Source: Microvirga puerhi (GTDB lineage Bacteria > Pseudomonadota > Alphaproteobacteria > Rhizobiales > Beijerinckiaceae). From it: a stretch of 64,000 nt of DNA. The position numbers and the translations under genes are program-made. The notes beneath the pieces were generated by a model. That model saw only the letters and a list, made by a program, of their open reading frames with translations. It made no database searches and had not been told where the DNA came from. The stretch covers positions 31,787-95,786 of the forward strand of contig NZ_JAIRBM010000019.1 of NCBI RefSeq assembly GCF_020089865.1, written 5' to 3'. This document shows, in pieces, positions 28,286-37,717 of this stretch (the first letter of the stretch is position 1; each line of letters starts with the position of its first letter).

Positions 28286-29440
28286 ATGTCCTTGTCGCCC
28301 CGTGAAATGCTGGCTCGATTGATCGCCTTTCCCAGCGTATCTACGACCAGTAACCTCGATATTATTCATTTTGCGCGGGATTGGCTGAAAGGAGCGGGCA
28401 TCGAGAGCCACCTCGTTCCGAGCCCAGCGGGAGACAAGGCCAATCTTTATGCCACCATCGGGCCTCAGGTCGAGGGCGGAATTGTCCTTTCCGGACATAC
28501 GGACGTCGTGCCCGTGGAAGGACAGGAGTGGACAAGCGATCCGTGGATCCTGACAGAGCGTGATGGTCGCCTCTACGGTCGTGGGACGACGGACATGAAG
28601 GGCTTTGATGCTCTTATTCTTGCACTTGTTCCCGATATGGTCCGAGCAGGATTGAAGCGGCCGATTCACATTGCCCTATCTTACGACGAAGAGCTTGCCT
28701 GTCGGGGAGCTCCCTCCATGGTCCGTGCCATGGGCGCGGCAATTCCGATGCCTGCGGCTGTGATTGTGGGCGAGCCGACTCGCCATGCTGTCGTCACCGG
28801 TCACAAGGCTTCAGTCCAACTTCGTACCGAAGTGACGGGATACGCAATTCATTCAAGTCGCATTGATCAGGGGGTCAGTGCCATCGCGAATGCAGCGCGC
28901 CTAGTCGTCTGGCTCGATGATGCCATGGAGCAGAACCGCCAAAGGGCCGAGACAGCCAGCCCCTTCGAGCCTCCCTACACCACCCTTCATTGCGGGGTGA
29001 TGCAAGGGGGCAGTGCTGCGAACATCGTTGCGTCGTCTGCTTGGTTCTACACAGACATCCGTGCCATTCCAACCGAGAGCCCTTGGGACTATGTTGAGAG
29101 ATATAAGGAATACGTAGCGACGACTGTTATTCCAGGGATGCAGGCGGTAGTGCCAGGGACGGGTGTGGCGGTAGAGGTCGTATCGGACGTTCCCGGGTTG
29201 AGGCCTGAGCCGCGTGGTACCGCAGAGCATCTGATGCGGCGATTAACCGGCGACAATGGAACCCATGTCGTCGCCTATGGTACCGAGGCAGGGCTCTTCC
29301 AGCAGAACGGGTGGTCTACTGTCGTCTGCGGGCCCGGGGACATTGCGCAGGCCCATCAACCGGACGAGTACATCGAGGTCAGTGAGTTTGAAGCCGGAGA
29401 GCGCCTTCTCCGCCGCCTCATTGCCGATCTTGCCGCCTGA
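28286..29440 (+). CDS. argE: M20 family deacylase, acetylornithine deacetylase (ArgE) type
   Basis: Zinc-dependent amidohydrolase of 384 residues, the size and sequence style of ArgE. Metal-site motifs are visible: [11 protein letters not shown] (His and the following Asp), [15 protein letters not shown] (bridging Asp), [11 protein letters not shown] (Glu-Glu, catalytic base and metal) and the C-terminal [16 protein letters not shown] (His). It removes acetyl or similar acyl groups from amino acids. It lies 156 bp before a peptide importer operon and is divergent from ridA, so a catabolic role on imported N-acyl amino acids or peptides is possible instead of arginine synthesis. Confidence 0.88.
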   Translation: MSLSPREMLARLIAFPSVSTTSNLDIIHFARDWLKGAGIESHLVPSPAGDKANLYATIGPQVEGGIVLSGHTDVVPVEGQEWTSDPWILTERDGRLYGRGTTDMKGFDALILALVPDMVRAGLKRPIHIALSYDEELACRGAPSMVRAMGAAIPMPAAVIVGEPTRHAVVTGHKASVQLRTEVTGYAIHSSRIDQGVSAIANAARLVVWLDDAMEQNRQRAETASPFEPPYTTLHCGVMQGGSAANIVASSAWFYTDIRAIPTESPWDYVERYKEYVATTVIPGMQAVVPGTGVAVEVVSDVPGLRPEPRGTAEHLMRRLTGDNGTHVVAYGTEAGLFQQNGWSTVVCGPGDIAQAHQPDEYIEVSEFEAGERLLRRLIADLAA

Positions 29441-29596
29441 AATGCGCATCTATTCACCTTAAGACGGGGCTAGACCATAGGCCCTGTCCCTGTCTAACCT
29501 CTCAGCCTGAGGAGGCAAACCGGCATAAAGCTAGGCCTCCCGAAACTATAAAACATCGCGCAACGACGCGGGACTTCCAGCGGAGAACCAGGAACG

Positions 29597-31192
29597 ATGA
29601 CAATCCGAGCCAAAATCCTTGCGGCAGCGACGGCAGCCTTTCTCATGGGGACTGCCTTCCCGGCAACGGCGGTGACGCTTCGATATGCGAACCAGGGCGA
29701 CCTAAAGTCGCTTGACCCATACACTCTCAATGAGACAACGACGAATGCCCACCTTGGCCATGTCTATGAAGGCTTGACCAAGCGAGGAAGAGATCTTTCG
29801 GTCGAGCCTGGTCTTGCCGAAAAGTGGGAAGTCAGCAGCGATGGGTTGACGTGGCGTTTCTTCCTGCGCAAAGGCGTCAAGTTTCATAACGGAAACCCCT
29901 TCACGGCGGACGACGTTGTGTTCTCCGCCAATCGCGTTCGTGCTGAAGGCTCCAATTTCCAGACGCGCGTGCCGAGCGATGCGGAATTCGTGAAGGTCGA
30001 TGACTATACGGTCGATGTGAAGCTCAAAAGGCCCAATCCCATCCTGAATTATCAGTGGGACACGTGGTACATCATGGACAAGGAATGGAGTGAGGCTAAC
30101 AACGCGGCTGCGCCGACGCCGGCGGCTGCGACGAGCCCGAGCTATTCTTCTCTGAATGCCAACGGTACTGGCCCCTTTAAAATCGAAAGCCATCAGCCCG
30201 GCGTGAAGACGGTCTTCAAGAAGAATCCTGACTGGTGGGGAAAAGCCGAACACAATCTCGATGAGATCGTGTTTACCCCCATCAAATCCGATGCGACCCG
30301 CGTTGCAGCGCTTCTCTCTGGCGAGGTCGATGTCATTGAACCAGTTCCGCTGCAGGATATCCAGCGCGTCAACAGCAGTCCGAATGCACAGGTCCTTACC
30401 GGTCCAGAATTGCGTACGATCTTCCTGGGCTTCGATCAAACCCGCGACGAGTTGCTCTATTCGAATGTGAAAGGCAAGAATCCGTTCAAGGACGCAAAGG
30501 TTCGTGAAGCTTTCTTCAAGGCGATCGATATCGAGACGATCAAGTCCCGTGTCATGCGTGGTATGTCGACGCCCTCGGCCCTCATGATCGCGCCGGAACT
30601 CTTTACATATGCAAAGGATTTCCAACGCCCAAAATATGACCCTGATGCTGCCAAGAAACTGCTCGCGGAAGCCGGCTATCCCAATGGCCTTGAAGTTGGA
30701 ATGGATTGCCCTAACGACCGGTATGTCAATGACGAGGCGATCTGCCAAGCGGTCGTCGGCATGCTTGCCCGTGCCGGCGTCAAGGTCAATCTTCTGGCCC
30801 AGCCGAAGGCGCAGTACTTCGGAAAGGTACTGAAGTCGGGGAACTATCAGACGTCCTTCTATCTCCTCGGTTGGACACCAGGGACATTCGACAGCCATAA
30901 TGTGCTCTTCGATATCGAAGGCTGCCGTGATAACCCGAATTCATCTCGTGGCGAGTCCAACCTTGGCAATTACTGCAACAAGAAGCACGATGAGCTGTCG
31001 GACAAAATCCTTGTCGAGAACGACAAGGCCAAGCGAGACCAGATGATCAAGGAGGCATTCCAGATCACGACCAGCGAGTATGGCTATATCCCGCTTCACC
31101 AGCAGTCGCTGGCGTGGGGCATATCTAAAAAGGTGAAGCTCAGCCAGCGCGCAGACAATTCCGTGCTGCTGTACTGGGCGCACAAGGAGTGA
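29597..31192 (+). CDS. Peptide ABC transporter periplasmic binding protein, DppA/OppA family
   Basis: Periplasmic receptor (solute-binding family 5) of 531 residues. A signal peptide ends near ATA-VTLRYANQGDLKSLDP, the last part being the typical mature start. Family motifs include YEGLTKRG, ADDVVFSANRV and the C-terminal YGYIPLHQQSLAW. It is the first gene of a five-gene importer operon. A hairpin lies between it and the first permease, as is common where the receptor is made in excess. Ligands of this family include di- and oligopeptides, opines and nickel complexes; not resolved here. Confidence 0.93.
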   Translation: MTIRAKILAAATAAFLMGTAFPATAVTLRYANQGDLKSLDPYTLNETTTNAHLGHVYEGLTKRGRDLSVEPGLAEKWEVSSDGLTWRFFLRKGVKFHNGNPFTADDVVFSANRVRAEGSNFQTRVPSDAEFVKVDDYTVDVKLKRPNPILNYQWDTWYIMDKEWSEANNAAAPTPAAATSPSYSSLNANGTGPFKIESHQPGVKTVFKKNPDWWGKAEHNLDEIVFTPIKSDATRVAALLSGEVDVIEPVPLQDIQRVNSSPNAQVLTGPELRTIFLGFDQTRDELLYSNVKGKNPFKDAKVREAFFKAIDIETIKSRVMRGMSTPSALMIAPELFTYAKDFQRPKYDPDAAKKLLAEAGYPNGLEVGMDCPNDRYVNDEAICQAVVGMLARAGVKVNLLAQPKAQYFGKVLKSGNYQTSFYLLGWTPGTFDSHNVLFDIEGCRDNPNSSRGESNLGNYCNKKHDELSDKILVENDKAKRDQMIKEAFQITTSEYGYIPLHQQSLAWGISKKVKLSQRADNSVLLYWAHKE

Positions 31193-31208
31193 TCCGTACC
31201 TGACCGCG

Positions 31209-31240
31209 ATCCTGGGCGCTACGTCGACAGCGTCCAGGAT
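31209..31240 (+). terminator. Hairpin between binding protein and permease genes
   Basis: Arms 31209-31220 (ATCCTGGGCGCT) and 31229-31240 (AGCGTCCAGGAT) form a 12-bp stem with one G-T pair and an eight-base loop. There is no U-tract after it, so it is better read as an mRNA-stabilising or attenuating element. It would give more binding-protein than permease message. Confidence 0.6.
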
Positions 31241-31302
31241 ACCTTCATTGGAAAGGCAGGACAGCGTTTCTGCCTACTAGAGCGGGATTACGAGCCGTAT
31301 CG

Positions 31303-32286
31303 ATGCTTGCCTTTATCATCCGCCGTTTTTTCCAAGCCATCGGCGTTCTCTTCGCTGTCGGGATTATCGCGTTCTCGATGTTTCGCTTCGCAGGAGATCC
31401 GGTGAATCAGATCGTCTCGATCGATACGCCAGCTGCACAGCGCGAAGAGGTGCGGCGATCCCTCGGGCTGAATGATCCTGTTCCAATTCAATTTACGCGC
31501 TATCTTGCCAGCGCGGCTCATGGCAACTTCGGTGTCTCCTATCAATTTCGCCAGCCGGTCTCAGACCTTCTTGCGGAACGCATGCCAGCTACTCTGGAGT
31601 TAGCTTTCTGTGCGACGGTCTTCGCTGTTGTGTTCGGGATTCTGATGGGGGTCTATTCTGGTTTGAAGCGGGACAGTGTTCTGACGAAGCTATTTCAGAC
31701 GCTCTCCCTCATCGGCATTTCACTGCCTACCTTCTTGATCGGAATCCTGTTGATTTATCTTTTTGCCGTTACGTTGGGCTGGCTGCCATCCTATGGCAGA
31801 GGAGATACCATTCAGATTGGATGGTGGTCGACAGGATTCTTTACATCGTCAGGTCTGCTGGCTCTGATCATGCCCTCCATTACCCTTGGGCTCTTTCAGA
31901 TGACACTCATCATGCGCATTGTCCGTGCTGAGATGCTAGAGGTTCTGCGTACCGATTATATCAAGTTTGCGCGTGCCCGTGGACTTACGACGCGGTCTAT
32001 TCATTTCGGCCATGCTCTAAAGAACACACTGATTCCTGTAATTACGATTGTCGGCCTTCAGTTGGGATCAGTGATCGCCTTCTCGATCATTACGGAGACA
32101 GTATTTCAGTGGCCCGGCATGGGACTTCTTTTCGTTCAAGCTGTCCAAAATGTCGATATTCCAATCATGGCCGCCTATCTGATGCTGGTGGCGCTGATCT
32201 TCGTGCTCATCAATCTGGCCGTCGATATCCTCTACACGATTGTCGATCCTCGCCTTAGGTCGACTATTCGGCAGGCCACCACGTAG
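31303..32286 (+). CDS. Peptide ABC transporter permease, DppB type
   Basis: Inner-membrane permease of 327 residues with six hydrophobic segments. It has the DppB N-terminus (MLAFIIRRFFQAIGVLFAVG), the periplasmic QREEVRRSLGLNDP segment and the EAA-type loop DYIKFARARGLTTRSIHFGHA. The ending DILYTIVDPRLR is standard for the family. It follows the binding-protein gene by 110 bp, with the hairpin between them, and precedes the DppC gene by about 10 bp. Confidence 0.95.
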   Translation: MLAFIIRRFFQAIGVLFAVGIIAFSMFRFAGDPVNQIVSIDTPAAQREEVRRSLGLNDPVPIQFTRYLASAAHGNFGVSYQFRQPVSDLLAERMPATLELAFCATVFAVVFGILMGVYSGLKRDSVLTKLFQTLSLIGISLPTFLIGILLIYLFAVTLGWLPSYGRGDTIQIGWWSTGFFTSSGLLALIMPSITLGLFQMTLIMRIVRAEMLEVLRTDYIKFARARGLTTRSIHFGHALKNTLIPVITIVGLQLGSVIAFSIITETVFQWPGMGLLFVQAVQNVDIPIMAAYLMLVALIFVLINLAVDILYTIVDPRLRSTIRQATT

Positions 32287-32296
32287 GAGGATTTGC

Positions 32297-33253
32297 ATGA
32301 GTACGAATCCGCGAGTTTCCCTTCATGTAGAGACGCTGCCGCGCTCGCTGCTGGATCGCTTCCGCGACAGCGATATTTGGGCAAGCTTTAAACGGTCCAA
32401 ATTGACGATAGCTGCTGCTGCATTAACGTTATTTTTTCTCTTTGCTGCCCTGTTGGCGGGTGTTCTCTCTCCACAAAATCCGTTTGATCCGGCTCAGCTT
32501 GAGCTTCTCAATAGTCGACTTCCTCCCGTGTGGGAAAGCGAGGGCCAGATACCGTTTGTCCTGGGCACGGATGAACAGGGGAGGGACATACTTTCTGCAA
32601 TTCTCTATGGTCTGCGTATCTCTCTCCTTGTCGGATTCTTGGGCGTTGCTTTCTCAGCAGCGCTTGGCATCACGCTTGGTCTGATCGCAGGCTACTTTGG
32701 AGGAATCGTCGATACACTCATTATGCGGATCGCTGATATTCAACTCACCTTTCCAGCCATCCTCATTGCCCTTCTGATCGATGGCATCGTCAAATCGATG
32801 CTGGGAAGCAGCCTTGATGCCGGAACGACACTTTCTGTTCTTGTCTTGTCCATAGGTTTGAGCTTCTGGGTTCAATATGCCAGAACTGTCCGAGGCTCCG
32901 TTCTCGTCGAGAAGAACAAGGACTACGTTGCTGCTGCGAAGCTGATTGGTCGACCGGCGAACGCCATTCTCATCAAGCATATCTTGCCGAACGTGACGGG
33001 TCCCGTTCTCGTCATTGCAACAATTAACCTCGCACTCGCGATTATCACGGAGGCGACCCTATCCTTCCTAGGCACTGGAATGCCAGAGACGATGCCGTCG
33101 CTCGGAACTCTGATCCGGATTGGTAACAATTATCTCTTCTCCGGTGAATGGTGGATCGTCGCATTTCCTGGTTTCTCCCTCGCCGCACTGGTGCTTGCTA
33201 TCAATCTGCTTGGCGATTGGTTGCGCGATGCGCTCAATCCGAAATTGCGGTAG
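32297..33253 (+). CDS. Peptide ABC transporter permease, DppC type
   Basis: Second permease, 318 residues. It has an N-terminal soluble segment, a first membrane helix near residues 35-55, and the typical motif GTDEQGRDILSAILYGLRIS. The EAA loop is KDYVAAAKLIGRPANAILIK. The C-terminus ends LGDWLRDALNPKLR, as in DppC/OppC. The ATG at 32297 follows GGAGG directly after the DppB stop; the longer frame from 32240 would overlap dppB and lacks support. Confidence 0.95.
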   Translation: MSTNPRVSLHVETLPRSLLDRFRDSDIWASFKRSKLTIAAAALTLFFLFAALLAGVLSPQNPFDPAQLELLNSRLPPVWESEGQIPFVLGTDEQGRDILSAILYGLRISLLVGFLGVAFSAALGITLGLIAGYFGGIVDTLIMRIADIQLTFPAILIALLIDGIVKSMLGSSLDAGTTLSVLVLSIGLSFWVQYARTVRGSVLVEKNKDYVAAAKLIGRPANAILIKHILPNVTGPVLVIATINLALAIITEATLSFLGTGMPETMPSLGTLIRIGNNYLFSGEWWIVAFPGFSLAALVLAINLLGDWLRDALNPKLR

Positions 33254-33264
33254 GAGACTAAAGC

Positions 33265-34257
33265 GTGGAAAATCCTGTCCTTTCCGTTCGAGATCTCAGG
33301 GTTGAGTTTGTTACCAGACGTGGAACCCTCAAAGCTATCGATGGGATCTCCTTCGATATCGGCCGTGGTGAGGTCCTGGGCGTTGTTGGTGAGTCCGGAG
33401 CTGGTAAATCGGTAACAGGATCTGCCGTGATTGGTCTGATCGATCCCCCTGGGAGGATCGCAGGAGGCGAAATTCTGTTTGCTGGCAAGAGAATTGACCA
33501 TCTGCCGCCCGATGAGATGCGCAAAGTTCGCGGTAAGCGGATTGGGATGATTTTTCAGGACCCACTGACCAGCCTCAATCCGCTCTATACGGTTGGAGAA
33601 CAACTTATCGAGACAATACGGACCCATACAAGCCTGTCGGCGTCAAGCGCCCGTAAGCGAGCGATTGACCTATTGGCTGAAGTGGGGATTCCAGCACCGG
33701 ACCGCCGGATCGATAGCTATCCTCACGAATTTTCCGGCGGCATGCGTCAGAGAGTAGTGATTGCTCTTGCAATTTGCGTCGAACCGGAACTGATCATCGC
33801 AGACGAACCGACTACAGCACTGGATGTTTCGGTTCAGGCCCAAATTATTTCGCTGTTGAAGCGTCTCGGCCATCAACATGGTGCTGCCATCATGCTTGTT
33901 ACCCACGACATGGGTATTATTGCCGAAACAGCAGACCGCGTCGCCGTCATGTATGCTGGGCGTATTGCGGAGATTGGCCCAGTCCACGAAGTTGTTCGAC
34001 GACCACTTCATCCATATGCTCAAGGTCTAATGGGAGCTATTCCCACACTCCAGGGAGATACTCAGCGTCTAACGCAGATCCCAGGATCCATGCCGAGACT
34101 TTCCGCGATTCCACCAGGATGTTCCTTCAATCCGCGCTGCCCCTCTGCCTTCGCAAGGTGTCAGCGCGAGAAGCCAAAGCCTATCGCCCGCGAAAAGCAC
34201 CCTGTTGCGTGTCATCTCTATGATTCTCCTCCAATGCCGTTGGAGGGCGTGGCGTGA
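33265..34257 (+). CDS. Peptide ABC transporter ATPase, DppD type
   Basis: ATPase of 330 residues starting at a GTG (33265) behind GGAG. Walker A is GESGAGKSV, the signature FSGGMRQRVVIA, Walker B LIIADEPTTALD and the switch VTHDMGIIAE. The C-terminal oligopeptide-type domain with the cysteine pattern PPGCSFNPRCPSAFARC, an iron-sulphur ligand set seen in this family, is complete. It overlaps the DppF-type gene by four bases (GTGA), so they are translationally coupled. Confidence 0.95.
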   Translation: MENPVLSVRDLRVEFVTRRGTLKAIDGISFDIGRGEVLGVVGESGAGKSVTGSAVIGLIDPPGRIAGGEILFAGKRIDHLPPDEMRKVRGKRIGMIFQDPLTSLNPLYTVGEQLIETIRTHTSLSASSARKRAIDLLAEVGIPAPDRRIDSYPHEFSGGMRQRVVIALAICVEPELIIADEPTTALDVSVQAQIISLLKRLGHQHGAAIMLVTHDMGIIAETADRVAVMYAGRIAEIGPVHEVVRRPLHPYAQGLMGAIPTLQGDTQRLTQIPGSMPRLSAIPPGCSFNPRCPSAFARCQREKPKPIAREKHPVACHLYDSPPMPLEGVA

Positions 34258-35255
34258 CGGAGGAACATTATCTTGGGGTCAAGAACCTGCGGCGAGTTTT
34301 TGACGTATCTAAACCGTGGTTGAATCGCATACTTGAAGGAGAGAAGCGTCAAATTCTTAAAGCGGTCGACGGAGTATCCTTCGAGATCGTTAGGGGTGAA
34401 ACCTTTGCACTCGTAGGAGAGTCCGGTTCCGGAAAGTCGACGGCCGCTCGAATGATCGTTGGCCTTCTCTCTCCGAGCGAAGGGGGCGTGACGATCAGTG
34501 GTGTTCCCATGGTCGGCCGAGAAGCGAACGACGAGCGGCGGAGACTGCGTCGCAAGATTCAGATGATCTTTCAGGATCCATATGCCAGCCTCAATCCGCG
34601 CTGGCGTGTATCAGAAATCATCGCGGAGCCTATTCGCGCCTTCGATATTATTAGAGGTCAGCGAGATATTCGCATTCGGGTTGACGAACTCCTCTCCCTC
34701 GTAGGCCTTCACCCCGCGGATAGTGCAAAGTTCCCGCATGAATTTTCCGGTGGTCAACGGCAACGGATCGCGATTGCTCGAGCGCTGGCGTCGAATGCGG
34801 AGTTTATTGTCTGCGACGAGCCGACGTCGGCGCTCGATGTTTCAGTTCAAGCGCAAATTCTGAATCTGATGCGCGATCTGCAGGATCAATTTGGACTGAC
34901 ATACCTTTTCATCAGTCACAACCTGGCCGTCGTCAGGCACATGGCCACACGGATTGGAGTCATGTATCTCGGGCGCATCGTCGAGATTGCGGAGGGGCAT
35001 GAGTTGTTCAACCGTCCAAAGCACCCCTATACCCAGATGCTTTTGGATGCTGTTCCGGACACGGATATGATCGGTCGGCAGCGAGTGCCGGTTCGCGGTG
35101 AAATCCCCAACCCTATCAGTCCACCAACGGGATGCACGTTCAATCCACGCTGTCCGTTTGCAAATGAAAGATGCCGTGCCGAGGTGCCGCTTTTAGTGAA
35201 TGGTGTTGCTTGTCACGCTTCTCATGAAGGGCGTCTTCCATCTCTTATGGTATGA
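34254..35255 (+). CDS. Peptide ABC transporter ATPase, DppF type
   Basis: Second ATPase of the importer, 333 residues, beginning at GTG 34254 within the overlap with the preceding gene. Walker A is GESGSGKST, the signature FSGGQRQRIAIARAL, Walker B FIVCDEPTSALD and the switch ISHNLAVVRHM. The C-terminal domain has PPTGCTFNPRCPFANERC. It closes the operon and ends 26 bp from the convergent PIG-L gene, leaving little room for a terminator. Confidence 0.95.
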   Translation: MTEEHYLGVKNLRRVFDVSKPWLNRILEGEKRQILKAVDGVSFEIVRGETFALVGESGSGKSTAARMIVGLLSPSEGGVTISGVPMVGREANDERRRLRRKIQMIFQDPYASLNPRWRVSEIIAEPIRAFDIIRGQRDIRIRVDELLSLVGLHPADSAKFPHEFSGGQRQRIAIARALASNAEFIVCDEPTSALDVSVQAQILNLMRDLQDQFGLTYLFISHNLAVVRHMATRIGVMYLGRIVEIAEGHELFNRPKHPYTQMLLDAVPDTDMIGRQRVPVRGEIPNPISPPTGCTFNPRCPFANERCRAEVPLLVNGVACHASHEGRLPSLMV

Positions 35256-35281
35256 AAGGTGAGCCAAGGATTTAACCTTCC

Positions 35282-37693
35282 TCACCGTCGTGCTGGTTGC
35301 ACGAGATTGGCTAGAAGACGGAAAGCACCAGGGACCAGCCTATCAAGCTGATGATGGAGAACGAGGCTTACGTGAGTATGGCGACCGCTGCCGATCGAAC
35401 CAGAGATGAGCGCGCCTGAAAGCGGAGCTTCTTGCGGATCATTCATTACCAGTAGAGGCATATACGCGTTGTCCCAACGCGCTGCGAAATAGATGCCGCG
35501 TTCCTTGTCCCAACCCTTCCAATCATCGGGACCTATTTTGTTAGGACCGAGAAGAAGGGGATGCTCTGGTGCTAATACATTCACTGTGGCATTGGGGTCC
35601 GTTACACGCCAGCGTACGGATGGAGAGCCGATCTCGACAAAGCGCGGCGGCGTTGACGATGGATCCCAATTGTCAGTCGGCTTATGATAGAGCGTGACCA
35701 GATGGCCCCCGGCCTCGACGAAGTCTCGAAGCCGCTGGGCCGAGGTCGACAGACCCTGTCGCTTGCCAAAGGCAAAGATCCCGACAACGATCGTCGTATA
35801 TACGGAAAGATCTCCGTTCAGATCATTGTCAGTGAGTTCGACAACTTCAAGGCCCATACGTTCGAGCCAAAGCCCGACACGATCATTGCCGCTTCCAATA
35901 TAGCCAATACGAACGCCTAAGGGCAGCGCAAGATCAAGTGCCAGAACCTCGATTCGCTGAGTTCGGGGAAAGAGTGTGCGACCGATGTGTGGGTAGGCGA
36001 TCGGATCTGCGCTATAGACCGGATGATTATCGACCTGAGCGTTAAAATGATATCGCCCTGGCTTCAGATGAGCGGGTGGCGTGACCAGAATGTCGCCCTC
36101 ATCCCTTCCGATCTTCCAATTCTCTGGGCGAGTAAACTCAGGAAGCGCCGTGCGACCGTTGCGCTCGATGGAGATCCTAGCTCGCAGTTGATGCACTGGC
36201 TCACGAACACTGACGATGAATGCTTCGGGATCTACTGATGCAATGTATTGGGGAGTGATGCGGAACGGCTCCTCAAGGTCGACAATAGTTTGGACCGGCC
36301 GTGAGCCGGTCCATGTCGTAACGGCGATGGCGATATCACCGTTTCCTCCAAGTGCTCGATAATAGGGGGGATAGGGATTGGAGATTGTTGCATCGCTGGA
36401 TACAGCGAGGTCGAAAATAACCTGGCCATTCTCTGTCCTCTCGCTAAGCACCGAAATGTGTTCGGAGAGGATCGGCCTCACTGTGATGTCTGCTGGCGAG
36501 CTTTCTGCATACACGTGAAGCCGCATCGCGCCTCCTGGAGGTGCGGTAGCTGTATCGGTCCAGGCTCTAGTATACAAGCCACTGACTTCGCAGATAACTA
36601 GATCGAGCTCCTGCTGCTTTCGTGCTAGACGATATCCGATATCATCATACGAGATTTCATCGCATTCAGCTCGTGCCCGGGTGATAGCTTCGGCGGCCGA
36701 GAGGGCGGCCCCCAGAATGGCCTGCCGGTTTGGGAACGCGGTCTGAGCGCGCTCGATATCTTGTTGAGCGGACAAGAGAAGGTCGGCTATCGAAGGAGGC
36801 AAGTTCTCTGTGGCGGCAAGCGCACCGACTGTTGCCTTTAGCCCACTTCGGATATCCTTTTCCTCTGATGGTAGATGGTAGGCCTTCAAAAGGTGGAGGG
36901 GCCATGCGCGTTTCGGATGCTCGAGCCAAATCCCCATGCCTTGGGAAAGATGCGCGGTCCGTGACCACTCGCCGATTCGAGCAAAAGGCGCTCCCGTTGC
37001 AATATCATTTCCAGGAGTCCTGATGATGACAGTGGCTTCTGGAGGGTCTACTTCGTCATCATATGTAGCACCTCCTCCGGACCATGCCGGCAGATAGAAT
37101 TTCGCCACCTGCCATGTCCGAAGCCCTTCCGAGAAATGATGCGGATAGGCGCTGGGATCTGCCGCCCGGCCAACTGCAATTTCCGCGGCTCTCGTCATGG
37201 CCCTATGATGGCCGTGCTGGCCTGGCACATCCAGAAAAGTCGGAATGACAATATCCGGCCTTTCCGCTCGGTAGGCTCGCACGAGACGTTCTATGATGCG
37301 ATTCTCGCCCCACCGAGCGAGTGTATCGTCGCCGCTCTTCGAAAATCCGAAATCGTGGACAGGATCGTCAGGGCCATGACCGAGCCAGACGACATCCGCG
37401 TCGAGGATTCTTGCAGCCTCCTCCATCTCCCGTGTTCGAAGTACACCAAGAGCGCCGCCGCGCTCTGGACCGAGAGCATTCTGTCCGCCCTCGCCACGAG
37501 TCGAACACGCGACAACGATCCGCATACCGAGGCCAAAGCGCAGAGCAGCAAGCATGCCGTTCGCCTCGTCGTCTGGATGAGCACCAGTGTTCATGACGGT
37601 GAGGACTGAAGAAAGGCGTTCCAATTTTCTATGGAGGCGGACAAGTGCCGGATCAGACATTTCTTGGGCGATACGTTCATGATGTGACAGCAT
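35282..37693 (-). CDS. PIG-L family deacetylase with C-terminal amidotransferase-like domain
   Basis: Large protein of 803 residues with no signal peptide. The first 250 residues are a PIG-L/LmbE zinc deacetylase domain: AHPDDE at 38-43 supplies His39 and Asp42, and GQHGHHRAM near 158-166 supplies the third ligand. Relatives remove acetyl groups from GlcNAc conjugates (mycothiol, bacillithiol, GPI and glycopeptide paths). A helical and beta-rich middle follows. Residues about 592-803 resemble a class I glutamine-amidotransferase fold (RIGYIGSGNDRVG, TTIVVGIFAFGKR, FVEAGGHLVTLYHKP) without a nucleophilic cysteine. AGGGAG precedes ATG 37693. It is 24 bp behind the ROK repressor gene in the same operon, divergent from a sugar importer, lyase and kinase. 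Confidence 0.88.
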   Translation of the reverse strand: MLSHHERIAQEMSDPALVRLHRKLERLSSVLTVMNTGAHPDDEANGMLAALRFGLGMRIVVACSTRGEGGQNALGPERGGALGVLRTREMEEAARILDADVVWLGHGPDDPVHDFGFSKSGDDTLARWGENRIIERLVRAYRAERPDIVIPTFLDVPGQHGHHRAMTRAAEIAVGRAADPSAYPHHFSEGLRTWQVAKFYLPAWSGGGATYDDEVDPPEATVIIRTPGNDIATGAPFARIGEWSRTAHLSQGMGIWLEHPKRAWPLHLLKAYHLPSEEKDIRSGLKATVGALAATENLPPSIADLLLSAQQDIERAQTAFPNRQAILGAALSAAEAITRARAECDEISYDDIGYRLARKQQELDLVICEVSGLYTRAWTDTATAPPGGAMRLHVYAESSPADITVRPILSEHISVLSERTENGQVIFDLAVSSDATISNPYPPYYRALGGNGDIAIAVTTWTGSRPVQTIVDLEEPFRITPQYIASVDPEAFIVSVREPVHQLRARISIERNGRTALPEFTRPENWKIGRDEGDILVTPPAHLKPGRYHFNAQVDNHPVYSADPIAYPHIGRTLFPRTQRIEVLALDLALPLGVRIGYIGSGNDRVGLWLERMGLEVVELTDNDLNGDLSVYTTIVVGIFAFGKRQGLSTSAQRLRDFVEAGGHLVTLYHKPTDNWDPSSTPPRFVEIGSPSVRWRVTDPNATVNVLAPEHPLLLGPNKIGPDDWKGWDKERGIYFAARWDNAYMPLLVMNDPQEAPLSGALISGSIGSGRHTHVSLVLHHQLDRLVPGAFRLLANLVQPARR

Positions 37694-37717
37694 GAGAGCT
37701 CCCTTTCTCTCTCGGCA

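Noticed and set aside
29702..30898. Long minus-strand open frame (398 codons)
   Set aside because: It lies wholly antisense to the peptide-binding protein gene, which has a signal peptide and clear family motifs. The antisense translation has no domain character.
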